From assembly GCF_012524115.1 (NCBI RefSeq), contig NZ_JAAZWB010000081.1, forward strand, positions 164,273-228,272: a DNA stretch of 64,000 bases, written 5' to 3'. Below are positions 53,690 through 62,218 of this stretch, piece after piece (within the stretch, counting starts at the first letter, position 1; the number at the start of each line of letters is the position of its first letter). The translations under genes and the position numbers were made by a program. Under the pieces are notes generated by a model that did no database searches, was not told where the DNA came from, and saw only the letters and a list, made by a program, of their open reading frames with translations. The stretch comes from Bacillus sp. RO1. GTDB taxonomy: Bacteria > Bacillota > Bacilli > Bacillales > Bacillaceae_I.

Positions 53690-54727
53690 ATGAGTAAGTT
53701 ACGTATGGGAATTATTGGGGTTGGGGGTATTGCGCAGAACCGCCATATCCCGACATTTTTGAAAATGGAAGAGAAAGTGGCGATTACGGCAATCAGTGAT
53801 GTGAATGAAGAGACGGCAAAAATGGTAGGGCAGAAGTTCGGAATCAGCAATGTGTATGCCCACTATGCGGATATGTTTGAACATGTGGATGCAGTGACTA
53901 TTTGTACACCAAACAAGTTTCATGCTGAAATTACGATTGCGGCTTTAGAAGCAGGTCTGCATGTGTTCTGTGAAAAACCAATGGCGATGCGCCCGGATGA
54001 ATGTGAAGCAATGGTTGCTGCGGCTGATAAATCAGGAAAGCAGCTTGCGATTGCATATCATTACCGTTTTATGAAAGAATCGGTGGCAGCGAAACGTTTG
54101 GTGGATGCTGATGAAATTGGTAGACCTATTGTTGCAAGGGCTCGCGGTATGCGTCGCCGAAAAGTGCCTGGATGGGGTGTGTTTACAAACAAGGAATTAC
54201 AGGGTGGAGGTAGCTTGATTGATTATGGTTGCCACTTGTTGGATTTATCTTTGTGGTTGCTTGGAAACCCGAAGCCTGTGGAAGTGATGGGATCTGCCTA
54301 TAATGAGTTGAGTAAAATCCCAGGGCAGGTGAATCAATGGGGCAGCTTTGATCATGAAACGTTTGAAGTGGACGATCACGTGACAGCTTATATAAAATTT
54401 GAAGGGGGAGCTTCCTTGCTGTTTGAAACCTCTTGGTCTGCCAATGTAAAAGGGGACGAAGAGAGTGTAAGTATATCCGGAATTAGTGGAGGGGTGGACC
54501 TGTTTCCATTCCACGTTAACCAGATGAAGCACGGCATGCTCTTGAATACAGAAGCCGACTGGGTGCCAGGCGAAGACGACCCAAGTCTCCCGCAAGCCGA
54601 AAACTTTGTAAACAGCTGCCTCGGACTAGAAGAACTAATCGTCAAACCACAACAAGCCATGCAAGTCTCCCTCATCATCGACGCCATCTACCGCAGCAGC
54701 GAGACCGGCAAAAGTGTGAGTTTATAA
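53690..54727 (+). CDS. Gfo/Idh/MocA family oxidoreductase
   Basis: A 345-residue NAD(P)-dependent sugar oxidoreductase-like protein. GVGGIAQNRHIP is the nucleotide site, CTPNKFHAE and CEKPMA carry the conserved lysine, and YGCHLLDLSLWLLG is typical. ATG follows GAGGTG. It lies downstream of the sugar-uptake and two-component genes, so it probably oxidises or epimerises the imported sugar; substrate unknown. Confidence 0.88.
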   Translation: MSKLRMGIIGVGGIAQNRHIPTFLKMEEKVAITAISDVNEETAKMVGQKFGISNVYAHYADMFEHVDAVTICTPNKFHAEITIAALEAGLHVFCEKPMAMRPDECEAMVAAADKSGKQLAIAYHYRFMKESVAAKRLVDADEIGRPIVARARGMRRRKVPGWGVFTNKELQGGGSLIDYGCHLLDLSLWLLGNPKPVEVMGSAYNELSKIPGQVNQWGSFDHETFEVDDHVTAYIKFEGGASLLFETSWSANVKGDEESVSISGISGGVDLFPFHVNQMKHGMLLNTEADWVPGEDDPSLPQAENFVNSCLGLEELIVKPQQAMQVSLIIDAIYRSSETGKSVSL

Positions 54728-54754
54728 TTGGTGAATAAGGGGTTTCGACGTCGA

Positions 54755-54865
54755 AGAGGAAAATCCTTTGAGGGTCTGACCCCTTTTTTTTGACCCCTTT
54801 TTTGACCCCTTTTTCAAAAAAAGCAGTCCAGGAATTCTACCGAATTCCTGGACTGCTTTTGCATG
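54755..54865. terminator. GGGTCTGACCCC word, T-rich repeats and terminator
   Basis: GGGTCTGACCCC (about 54772), then TTTTTTTGACCCC reiterated, then the hairpin AAAGCAGTCCAGGAATTC / GAATTCCTGGACTGCTTT. It separates converging genes. Confidence 0.8.
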
Positions 54866-54882
54866 TTATTTTTCTATTCTTA

Positions 54883-56250
54883 TTATCTTCTAAAAAGATC
54901 GTTGTCTCGGTCGTCGTTGAAAAGGTTGTTGCGTTTTTGGGTCATTCTTTCTTTTTTGCGGTCAGAGAATGGGCCTGCTGAGCTGTCTTCTTCAAATAGT
55001 GAGCCTTCGTTTCCTTCATTGGTGCGTACATCTCCCTCTTGCATGTACGTTTCCTCGTCTATGTGGATGGACGTCTCCTCTTCTGGAGTATAAATGTCAC
55101 CAGGTTGTTCTATTTCATGGCGTGTAGGCTTAAAGCTATCCATCAATGGATCGTCCTTCTCGATTTCCTTTAATGTATCTTCAAAGAGAATAGGGTCTTT
55201 ATCCCCTGTCTCTGTTAAATGCTCATCACGACTAACTGCAGTCTTATAATCTACAGGCCTTGTGGAATCGTCACGTTTGTCCCTGGACCTAAAAAGAGGC
55301 TTTTCGTCCTGACTGCGGCTCATATCCCCGGCTGTTTCCTCCAACTCGGCACCCAGTGGGCCATCTGAAACAACGCGCTGGTCATAGACATCTTCCTCAT
55401 ATGGCCTTTCCATCGGGAATGGTTGTCCATGTTCATATAGTAGCGCTTTGTCCACCTCTTCCTCTGAACTATTTTCGGCATAGCGTTTTCCGTTATTTAT
55501 TTTCTTATGCTGCATTCCATCTAAGTTTTTCTCTAAATCTAAGTCAGGACTTTCCCTGCGTTCCACTGTGGTTACTTCATTCGTCACACTTGCCTGGTTT
55601 TGAAGAGCAGTGACCTCTTCACGAGCGTAATCTTTCTCGATTTCAGCAGGATCCCCGCTCATGAGTTGCTCATCAAGTGGGATGTTTCCATCTATATTCG
55701 TATCAGGCATAGGTCGATTAATGGAGGTGCTTGATTCTGCCATTCTCTTATCCTCTGAAACTACAGGTTCCTCTGCTTTTAACGGTTCTGTATCATCGTC
55801 GAAATGCAAAACAGACTCCTCTGTCGCATATCTATCCATTCGGCTCTCTGTTAAAGCTTCTTGTTGCAATTTCTTACTGGAAATCGGTTCTGCAAGAACA
55901 AGCACCTTCCCAACTTTTACATCAAACTCATAACGGTAGGCTTCCTCTTTTGCAATGCCCATCTCCATCAATGTGACTGCAACGCTTTTATTTTCAGGTG
56001 TGAAAAGGCTCTTTGGTGTTACGATGGAGCTGCTTGGATTGATACTTGAATACTCATTAAGTTGAGCTTCTCCTTCATCGTGAGTAAGAGAGAATGCACC
56101 GTCACCAAATTGTTCTAGAATTCCACGGTTATCACGAATAATCCAAATTTCCTCTGGTTGATAGCCCTCCGACTGTAGCCAATCAATCTTAGCAAGTGCC
56201 TCCTCTTCCAGTAAATAAGAACCAATAACCTCTTTACGTTGCTCGATCAT
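54883..56250 (-). CDS. YflT-domain general stress protein with acidic tail
   Basis: A 455-residue protein. An N-terminal YflT/GSP17M-type domain (residues 6-125: EVIGSYLLEEEALAKIDWLQ, PEEIWIIRD, GIAKEEAYRYEFDVKVGKVLVLAE) is followed by about 330 residues of very acidic, low-complexity, probably disordered text. YflT-type proteins are often in the SigB general stress regulon. The long tail is unusual; the domain alone makes up most known members. Confidence 0.7.
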   Translation of the reverse strand: MIEQRKEVIGSYLLEEEALAKIDWLQSEGYQPEEIWIIRDNRGILEQFGDGAFSLTHDEGEAQLNEYSSINPSSSIVTPKSLFTPENKSVAVTLMEMGIAKEEAYRYEFDVKVGKVLVLAEPISSKKLQQEALTESRMDRYATEESVLHFDDDTEPLKAEEPVVSEDKRMAESSTSINRPMPDTNIDGNIPLDEQLMSGDPAEIEKDYAREEVTALQNQASVTNEVTTVERRESPDLDLEKNLDGMQHKKINNGKRYAENSSEEEVDKALLYEHGQPFPMERPYEEDVYDQRVVSDGPLGAELEETAGDMSRSQDEKPLFRSRDKRDDSTRPVDYKTAVSRDEHLTETGDKDPILFEDTLKEIEKDDPLMDSFKPTRHEIEQPGDIYTPEEETSIHIDEETYMQEGDVRTNEGNEGSLFEEDSSAGPFSDRKKERMTQKRNNLFNDDRDNDLFRR

Positions 56251-56457
56251 GCAACTTCCTCCTTAGAGTGCTGTAATAAGATTCCTATACCCAGAAGAGT
56301 AAAAATGGTAAACCAACCTAGAATATAATTCAAAAAGTGCAACATTTTATGTTAGAGAAACGTCCAAATAGGGAAAATAATTACAAATGACTTACTACTT
56401 AAGGCATATAGAACATATACTAGTTTCTAAAAAGCAATCTACATATATTTTAAAAGT

Positions 56458-56645
56458 AGGCTCTGTTAAACACCGCTGTTGATTTCCGCACTAGCCTTCG
56501 CTTTCCTAGGGGCGTTTTGGGAGCCTCCTCGGAAAAACGCCTGCGGGGTCTCCCCTAAACGCTATCTCCCTAAGGAGTCTTCGCCTATTGCTCCAATCAA
56601 CAGCTAGGTTGCTGCAAAAATCAACAGTATGCTTTAACAGAGCCT
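56458..56645. mobile_element. MITE-like element with 13-bp TIRs and 6-bp TSD
   Basis: The 188-bp element begins AGGCTCTGTTAAA and ends TTTAACAGAGCCT, perfect inverted ends. AAAAGT flanks both sides (56452-56457 and 56646-56651). Inside is a GC-rich Bacillus-type repeat (GGGAGCCTCCTCGG, CCTGCGGGGTCTCCC). No transposase is encoded, so it would need one in trans. Confidence 0.8.
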
Positions 56646-56672
56646 AAAAGTAAAAGGAACTGGAGGTATAGT

Positions 56673-57746
56673 ATGACAAGTCCAAACGGAGTTACCGTCC
56701 TGATTCCAGCCTATAATCCAGATGAACAACTGATCAATCTTATCCGTGACATTGTAAATGAAGGCTTCAAGCAAATTCTGGTGGTTAATGATGGGAGCAA
56801 ACCTGAATGTGAGTCTATCTTCAAAAAAATAAAAGAATGGAAAGAATGCACCTTACTGGAGCATCAAGAGAACAAAGGGAAAGGGCAGGCGTTAAAGACT
56901 GCTTTTGCACACTTCTTAAACACTAGTCCCGAATCTGTGGGCCTTGTGACATTGGATGCAGATGGCCAGCATGCGGTGGAGGATATGAAAAAAGTGGCCA
57001 TCAGACTTTGCGAGCGGCCAGAGAGTCTAGTGCTCGGAGTTCGAAATTTCTCAACAAATGATATTCCTTTAAGAAGTAAATTCGGAAATGTCTTGACGAA
57101 AAATATTGCCCGATTTGCATGTGGTATGCAAATCTCTGATACCCAAACTGGTCTCAGGGGAATACCGGTTAACTTTATCCAAAAATTAATTCATGTTGCT
57201 GGCCAACGCTATGAATTTGAGATGAACATGTTAATGGAATGCAAACCGAATAATATTAATATAGAAGAAGTGAAGATCCAAACCATCTATTTAGAAGACA
57301 ATAAATCATCCCACTTCCAGCCCATAAGGGATTCCATTAAAATCTACGCCACATTTCTAAAATTCGCCCTATCTTCCGTACTTTCATTTGGCTTGGATAT
57401 TCTATTGTTCGCACTATTTGTTATGACGCTAAACGGTGTTTTCGTAGAATCCTACATCATTTTAGCAACCGTTCTATCGAGGATTTTGTCTGCCTTGTTC
57501 AATTTTACTGTAAACAGGAAGGTAGTGTTCAAGTCTTCCAGCTCCTATGCTATAGTAAAATATTTTTCCCTCAGCATCGCTCAAATGTTGGCTTCCGCAG
57601 GCGGGGTGTATCTCATCTATGAACTGGTAGGCTTTGGAGAGGTTGGCATTAAAATTGTAGTCGATGGACTGCTCTTTTTAGCAAGTTATGTGATTCAACG
57701 AGAATGGGTTTTTAAGAAGAATTACCAAATACGTGCTGGACAATAA
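56673..57746 (+). CDS. bifunctional GT2 glycosyltransferase-GtrA protein
   Basis: A 357-residue protein. An N-terminal GT-A domain (1-235) has VLIPAYNPDE, DGS, LDADGQH and a RGIP motif; a C-terminal GtrA domain (about 235-352) has four membrane segments (FALSSVLSFGLDILLFALF; RILSALFNFTVNRKVVF; YVIQREWVF). Such fusions make or flip lipid-linked sugars for wall polymers. ATG follows TGGAGGT. A terminator follows. Confidence 0.88.
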   Translation: MTSPNGVTVLIPAYNPDEQLINLIRDIVNEGFKQILVVNDGSKPECESIFKKIKEWKECTLLEHQENKGKGQALKTAFAHFLNTSPESVGLVTLDADGQHAVEDMKKVAIRLCERPESLVLGVRNFSTNDIPLRSKFGNVLTKNIARFACGMQISDTQTGLRGIPVNFIQKLIHVAGQRYEFEMNMLMECKPNNINIEEVKIQTIYLEDNKSSHFQPIRDSIKIYATFLKFALSSVLSFGLDILLFALFVMTLNGVFVESYIILATVLSRILSALFNFTVNRKVVFKSSSSYAIVKYFSLSIAQMLASAGGVYLIYELVGFGEVGIKIVVDGLLFLASYVIQREWVFKKNYQIRAGQ

Positions 57747-57751
57747 CGAGA

Positions 57752-57788
57752 CACAAAAAAGACCTATATCCTAGGTCTTTTTTGTTTT
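57752..57788 (+). terminator. terminator after the glycosyltransferase
   Basis: AAAAAGACCTATATCCTAGGTCTTTTTTG hairpin: AAAGACCTA and TAGGTCTTT. Confidence 0.85.
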
Positions 57789-57798
57789 ACAGAAATAG

Positions 57799-57889
57799 CT
57801 TTTTCAAAAGTTAATCCGAAACGAAGCGGCTATACCCCTTGGGAATCCTAAATTCCCATTTCCGCTTAAACCAACGTTTGTTTAAAAAA
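57799..57889. repeat. 91-bp direct repeat, copy 1
   Basis: CTTTTTCAAAAGTTAATCC at the start, CCCTTGGGAATCC in the middle and TTAAACCAACGTTTGTTTAAAA at the end. The second copy is at 57972-58062. The end matches the AAACAAACGTTT core of the repeats at 522, 2957 and 10925 in reverse. Confidence 0.85.
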
Positions 57890-57971
57890 AGCTATTCTAA
57901 ATCAGTGAATACGTAGAAACCAACAGAGATATTCCATATTCGACAACCTCAGTATAATTTTCCTTACATAA

Positions 57972-58062
57972 CTTTTTCAAAAGTTAATCCAAAACACGAA
58001 CTCTATACCCCTTGGGAATCCTGCAATCCCATTTCTGCTTAAACCAACGTTTGTTTAAAAAT
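57972..58062. repeat. 91-bp direct repeat, copy 2
   Basis: Same layout as 57799-57889, ending three bases before the stop codon of the gene at 58065. The 82-base gap between the copies has no recognised feature. Confidence 0.85.
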
Positions 58063-58064
58063 TA

Positions 58065-58595
58065 CTATTCTCTTTTTTCTGGTTTTTGCTTGCCTGTAGG
58101 GAACGAAATGGCAGTAAGTGAACGGTCTTGAACCTCCACGCTTGCAATATGTTGGTTTGGGAGGGTGATGTGGTTCACCTCTATATAATACGTATAAGTT
58201 CCAGGAAGTGGAATGATGTCGGTCCAAGTAATCTTTGTTGTGTTAATAATTGTTTTTTCACAATCATTTTGGCCATATTGATTGATCAATGCAAAACTTT
58301 CGCTTGTTAACGGGGTCTTCTCACGCAGCAAAGAGAACTCCACAATAAAACTATAAGCAGGATTGTTTTCCGTCAGGATAAAAGCCTCGATCATCGCATC
58401 TAATTTTACCACTTCGTTCGTAGAATGGGTCTTCACCTTCAGCTCAAGGGCTTGTGTTGGCTTGTCTGCTTCTATCCCCAACATTTCATCGCTCTGATTA
58501 AAATAATACCTTGGTTCCATTCCCCTAGGTTGCCTGTCACAATTACACGGCATCCTGCAGCCACAACTCTTTCTCCATTCAAAATATAAGGACAT
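58065..58595 (-). CDS. unknown protein; N terminus may be frameshifted
   Basis: A 176-residue protein from ATG at 58595, eight to nine bases after AAAGGAGG. The N terminus is cysteine-rich (CGCRMPCNC), then ALELKVKTHSTNEVVKLDAMIEA, ENNPAYSFIVEFSLLRE and PLPGTYTYYIEVNHITLPN, an all-beta text suited to a spore-surface or secreted structural protein. A competing frame from 58616 reads MSKGGIIQCPYILNGERV and further text with its own GGAGTGG site and good codon use, entering this gene's frame if one base is added in CTAGGGGAA. It may be two overlapping genes, or one gene with a lost base. Family not recognised. Confidence 0.6.
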   Translation of the reverse strand: MSLYFEWRKSCGCRMPCNCDRQPRGMEPRYYFNQSDEMLGIEADKPTQALELKVKTHSTNEVVKLDAMIEAFILTENNPAYSFIVEFSLLREKTPLTSESFALINQYGQNDCEKTIINTTKITWTDIIPLPGTYTYYIEVNHITLPNQHIASVEVQDRSLTAISFPTGKQKPEKRE

Positions 58596-58616
58596 TGAAT
58601 AATGCCTCCTTTAGAC
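58472..58616 (-). CDS. alternative N-terminal frame of the gene at 58065
   Basis: Begins ATGTCTAAAGGAGG after GGAGTGGATAGT. It encodes MSKGGIIQCPYILNGERVVA and GCRVIVTGNLGEWNQG, then degenerates and stops at 58472. It overlaps the 58065-58595 frame. A one-base loss near 58515-58525 would explain why two partial protein-like frames meet. Confidence 0.4.
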
Positions 58617-58699
58617 ATACTATCCACTCCATAACATATGCTTGTCATCGCTGTTTGGAGAGGGTAGGAGCCTTGAAAACATAATAAAATAAAAAAGCG

Positions 58700-58952
58700 A
58701 TGAATGAACCGTTGCACGCTGCGGTAGATGAAGCCTTAATACAAGTTGAAGTGATATGGAATGCATGTGTCTACCACACAATGTTTCCGTATACAACATA
58801 TTCTCGACAAAAGCAGGAACCTGACTTTTATTTGTTGAAAAAGTTAGTAAAAGAGCTATCTATTCCTGTGTTTAGGAATTTTACGTGAGTTTCAAGAAAT
58901 GTTAATAAATGAGGGAATCGAATTAAGTTGGCCGGAAGTTGGTGCAATATAA
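58700..58952 (+). pseudogene. decayed small gene
   Basis: A 62-residue frame (MNEPLHAAVDEALIQVEVIW through KKLVKELSIPVFRNF) hits TGA near 58886. One base over, the text goes on as LREFQEMLINEGIELSWPEVGAI to TAA at 58950-58952. There is no ribosome site. It looks like a frameshifted remnant. No family recognised. Confidence 0.45.
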
Positions 58953-59019
58953 GCTGAAAGAGTGTCGTCTGCTATCTGTTATCTATGGTGAACTTTCATA
59001 ATATGATGAGGTGAACATA

Positions 59020-59976
59020 ATGGTAAACAAGAAAGACGTTCTATTCCTCGAGCCTGTCTTCCAAGAACGCATATGGGGAGGGACCAAGCTTGCTGATCAA
59101 TTTGGATATGAGATTGCGTCTGAATTGACGGGAGAATGCTGGGCGGTTTCCGGTCATCCGAACGGACAAAGTACGGTTAAAAACGGTTCTTTTGCAGGTA
59201 AGCTCTTAGGTGAACTATACATGGAAGACAAGGAGATATTCGGCAACCATCAGAGTGATAGATTTCCGCTGCTGACAAAAATTCTTGATGCAAACCAAAA
59301 CCTATCCGTGCAAGTCCATCCGAATGACAAGTATGCTAGTGAGAACGAAAACGGAGAGTATGGAAAAACAGAGTGCTGGTATGTGATAGATTGTGAGGAG
59401 GATGCGGAAATTATATTTGGTCATACTGCCGAAACAAAGAAGGAATTTGTCGAAAGGGTTAAAAGTGGAGAGTGGGAGGAACTTTTAACACGTGTGAAGG
59501 TAAAACCTGGTGATTTCTTTTACGTGCCGAGTGGAACCATCCATGCTCTTTGTTCAGGTGTCTTAATTCTTGAAACACAACAGAATTCCGATACTACTTA
59601 TCGTGTGTATGATTATGACCGAACGGACAAGAAGGGAAATACTCGTGAATTGCATCTTCAGAAGTCCATTGATGTCTCGACAATTCCACATGAACCTATT
59701 GATGTGGTCCATAAAATTTCTAAATTTAAGGGTGCTACCGTTACAAAATTTGTGGAAGCCGAGTATTTCACTGTCTACAAATGGGAAGTGGATGGAGCCT
59801 ACTCTTCAAAACACAATAAGCATTTCCTAATTGGAAGCGTGATTGCTGGTTCTGGGGAGCTTAAGGTGGATGAACGCGTTCACCCGCTGAAAAAAGGTGA
59901 CCACTTTATCATTCCTTCAGGTGTGGAAGAGTTTACTGTCGTAGGTAGAGTTGAACTAATTATTTCTCATCCATAA
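59020..59976 (+). CDS. manA: mannose-6-phosphate isomerase, class I
   Basis: A 318-residue cytosolic zinc enzyme interconverting mannose-6-phosphate and fructose-6-phosphate. ERIWGGTKL, SVQVHPNDKYA and KTECWYVID supply the metal ligands; VPSGTIHAL is the later histidine. ATG at 59020 follows GAGGTGAAC; a GTG at 59011 is within that site. It stands alone with a shared terminator. Confidence 0.92.
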   Translation: MVNKKDVLFLEPVFQERIWGGTKLADQFGYEIASELTGECWAVSGHPNGQSTVKNGSFAGKLLGELYMEDKEIFGNHQSDRFPLLTKILDANQNLSVQVHPNDKYASENENGEYGKTECWYVIDCEEDAEIIFGHTAETKKEFVERVKSGEWEELLTRVKVKPGDFFYVPSGTIHALCSGVLILETQQNSDTTYRVYDYDRTDKKGNTRELHLQKSIDVSTIPHEPIDVVHKISKFKGATVTKFVEAEYFTVYKWEVDGAYSSKHNKHFLIGSVIAGSGELKVDERVHPLKKGDHFIIPSGVEEFTVVGRVELIISHP

Positions 59977-59982
59977 AAGAAA

Positions 59983-60027
59983 ATCCGTGAGGTATCGTTA
60001 TACTATATCTCACGGAATTTTTTATTT
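59983..60027. terminator. bidirectional terminator
   Basis: AAAATCCGTGAGGTAT, loop, ATATCTCACGGAATTTTTT between converging genes. Confidence 0.85.
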
Positions 60028-60036
60028 CTGTTTAAA

Positions 60037-60471
60037 TCATTCATACAATTCCCTATACACAATCGCCTTCAATGCCAGCAGCTCTTCCTCTGACAATTTC
60101 CCCTCGAATGTTTCCATCAACTCCAGCACTTCCTGTTCCGTCATGCCGTTCGCTGCCTTTGACTGTATCTGCTGCATTTCTTGAAAACTGAGTTTTTGCA
60201 TGACCAGCCTTGTTGCTTCTTCACGTGTTTGGACTGGCAGCTCTTCAAGGTTAGCGTCTGCTCCCTCTGCAATATAGCTCCTTAAGGCAGGAGACCTGTC
60301 TACATACTCCCGAGCCATAGCCACATCATTATTTTCCACCAGGTCTTTTTCCACATATTCAACTGCCTGATCTTCCAAGAATTTATTGATAAAATAATAG
60401 CCTGCATATCCAAGGATTCCTAGGATAAGGGCTGTAATGAATAATCCTTTGAAGAATTTCACTTTGGACAC
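60037..60471 (-). CDS. single-pass membrane protein of unknown function
   Basis: A 144-residue protein with one N-terminal membrane segment (LFITALILGILGYAGYYFI) and a helical, acidic extracytoplasmic domain with QTREEATRLVMQKLSFQEMQ. The family is not recognised. ATG follows AAGGTG. Confidence 0.6.
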   Translation of the reverse strand: MSKVKFFKGLFITALILGILGYAGYYFINKFLEDQAVEYVEKDLVENNDVAMAREYVDRSPALRSYIAEGADANLEELPVQTREEATRLVMQKLSFQEMQQIQSKAANGMTEQEVLELMETFEGKLSEEELLALKAIVYRELYE

Positions 60472-60683
60472 CTTCTTTCCCCTTAACTATATATAACTAT
60501 GGATGTTGAAAGCAAATTTCAAAGAAAGAAGTTTGATTCTAGCTAGAAAGGGTAAATGATAAGAAACAAAAACCGACGAAAATCTAGTAATATAATAAAA
60601 TTTAACAAAATACTTGTTTTTTTGGTAGAAAGTAGTAAAATTGTAGTATATTTTGTAATTAATTAGGCGGTGAAATTCGGTTG

Positions 60684-60830
60684 ATGAACGATTATAAAAG
60701 TATTGAAAGCAAAGAAGAGATTATCAAAGTGCTTCAATATGCCTATCAACAAGGCACAGAGAGAGAAAATATCTCCATGATGGAACTTATAGATGAAATG
60801 AAAGAAAAGCTGCAGTTGCTTATAAAATGA
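60684..60830 (+). CDS. small acidic/helical protein
   Basis: A 48-residue product (MNDYKSIESKEEIIKVLQYA through KLQLLIK) after TAGGCGGTG; a TTG three bases earlier could also start it. A hairpin follows. It looks like a small helical Bacillus protein, perhaps a regulator, without known family. Confidence 0.6.
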   Translation: MNDYKSIESKEEIIKVLQYAYQQGTERENISMMELIDEMKEKLQLLIK

Positions 60831-60841
60831 TAGATTACTAG

Positions 60842-60879
60842 ATAACACCTTCCCGTAAACGTGTGGAGGTGTTTTTGTT
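60842..60879 (+). terminator. hairpin that holds the next ribosome site
   Basis: AACACCTTCC, loop, GGAGGTGTT. The right arm contains GGAGGTG, the ribosome site of the frame at 60880, so this hairpin could end the upstream gene and also gate translation. Confidence 0.55.
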
Positions 60880-60993
60880 TTGGAGAAAGATGATGATTGG
60901 ATAAGTTATCCAGACCCTGGTCGGCTACACGTAAGGGAGAAATATGTTAGAATTAAACTCGTTGTCTGTAAATCTCAAATGAGAACAGCTTAG
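60880..60993 (+). CDS. possible 37-residue protein
   Basis: TTG start eight bases after GGAGGTG. The product reads MEKDDDWISYPDPGRLHVRE and KYVRIKLVVCKSQMRTA. Protein-like but short; it may be a fragment. Confidence 0.35.
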   Translation: MEKDDDWISYPDPGRLHVREKYVRIKLVVCKSQMRTA

Positions 60994-61020
60994 AAAAAAC
61001 AAAAGGTTTAAGGTGATAGA

Positions 61021-62076
61021 ATGATTGGAAGAAACGAACCGTGTCCTTGTGGCAGTGGAAAGAAATATAAAAAGTGTTGTGAAAAGAAGCAAGATGGCCT
61101 GGATAAAGTGCTAGAAACAGAAGTGATGGCCTTACAAATTGATATGATGCGCTTTGCATATGAAAAGTTCTCAAGTGAACTTGAAACGGTCAGCTCCAAG
61201 TATCTACATAAATTTTCAATGGATGAGATGAAGAGTGAGGCATTTAACGAGCTACTCCATCTATGGTATATGTTCACGGTAAAGCGCGATAATGGTTTGA
61301 CGATTGTGGAAGAGTTTGCATCCGTTCAAGAGGGCAAGTTCTCACGTCCCCAAGTAAAAGAATGGGCAGAAAGCTGGCAAAAGGCATACCCTTCTATTTA
61401 TAAGGTGGCAAATGTGCGTGGGGAGACTTACACCATGGAGGACTTTTTCACAAAAGAGAAAGAAAAAGTCACATATATTGGCAGAGAGGACAGCTTAAGT
61501 AAAAATGAGCTGGTTATTGGGATGTTTGTTCCTTTCAAGCAGGCGAAAGTTGTATTCATGTCCACCTTTGAACGTGGGGTACTAGAGGCAATTCGTCTGG
61601 AAGAGAAGTTTATGGAGGAATTTTCAGAGGTTACTATTGATTCAGCCTATATACGAGCGGAATTCCCGGATCTTGCCGGTAAAATGGTCGAGTTTGAATT
61701 AAGTGAAGAGGATGTTCAGCAGCTACCTGTCCAAGATAAGGCACAGGAACGTGTATTGGGATTGTTTGCAGACGGAGCTAAAAAGCGCGGATATCCGGAA
61801 AGGTTTTTAGAGTTTGCTTCTATGCTCTGGTCCATCTATTGCATGAAAGAGAGTCCAATGATCCGCAATGAGCAGAATTATGCTGCTGCATTGATTTACT
61901 TTTTAGACACACATTTTATGAAAGAACAGCAGGAAACACAGAAAGCGTTAGCGGAAGAGTTTGGTATATCAGCGGGAAGTGTTTCGTCGACGTTCCGTAA
62001 ACTGGATGAGGTATTACAGCCAGTCATCCAAACATTTGAAGAAGATATCGAAGCGGCCTTGCAGGGCGCTTCTTAA
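61021..62076 (+). CDS. SEC-C metal-binding domain protein
   Basis: A 351-residue protein with an N-terminal zinc-binding SEC-C motif (GRNEPCPCGSGKKYKKCC, residues 3-20), then a helical domain. The C-terminal part (AALIYFLDTHFM..., GISAGSVSSTFRKLDEVL) looks like a helix-turn-helix. Such proteins occur across Bacillus, role unknown. ATG follows AAGGTGATA. Confidence 0.82.
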   Translation: MIGRNEPCPCGSGKKYKKCCEKKQDGLDKVLETEVMALQIDMMRFAYEKFSSELETVSSKYLHKFSMDEMKSEAFNELLHLWYMFTVKRDNGLTIVEEFASVQEGKFSRPQVKEWAESWQKAYPSIYKVANVRGETYTMEDFFTKEKEKVTYIGREDSLSKNELVIGMFVPFKQAKVVFMSTFERGVLEAIRLEEKFMEEFSEVTIDSAYIRAEFPDLAGKMVEFELSEEDVQQLPVQDKAQERVLGLFADGAKKRGYPERFLEFASMLWSIYCMKESPMIRNEQNYAAALIYFLDTHFMKEQQETQKALAEEFGISAGSVSSTFRKLDEVLQPVIQTFEEDIEAALQGAS

Positions 62077-62079
62077 TCT

Positions 62080-62130
62080 AAAAGCATCTGATTTTCTCGA
62101 CTTATTTCGAGGAGGTTGGGTGCTTTTTTC
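62080..62130 (+). terminator. terminator after the SEC-C gene
   Basis: AAAAGCATC, inner stem TCGA..TCGA, GGTGCTTTTTT. Confidence 0.65.
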
Positions 62131-62218
62131 ATTAGTTTGAATGACCATTTTCCTGCATAAATTTTCCGCGTATGTGCATGCTACTAAAAAAGTGTAACGA
62201 AAATAGGAGGCATGACAG

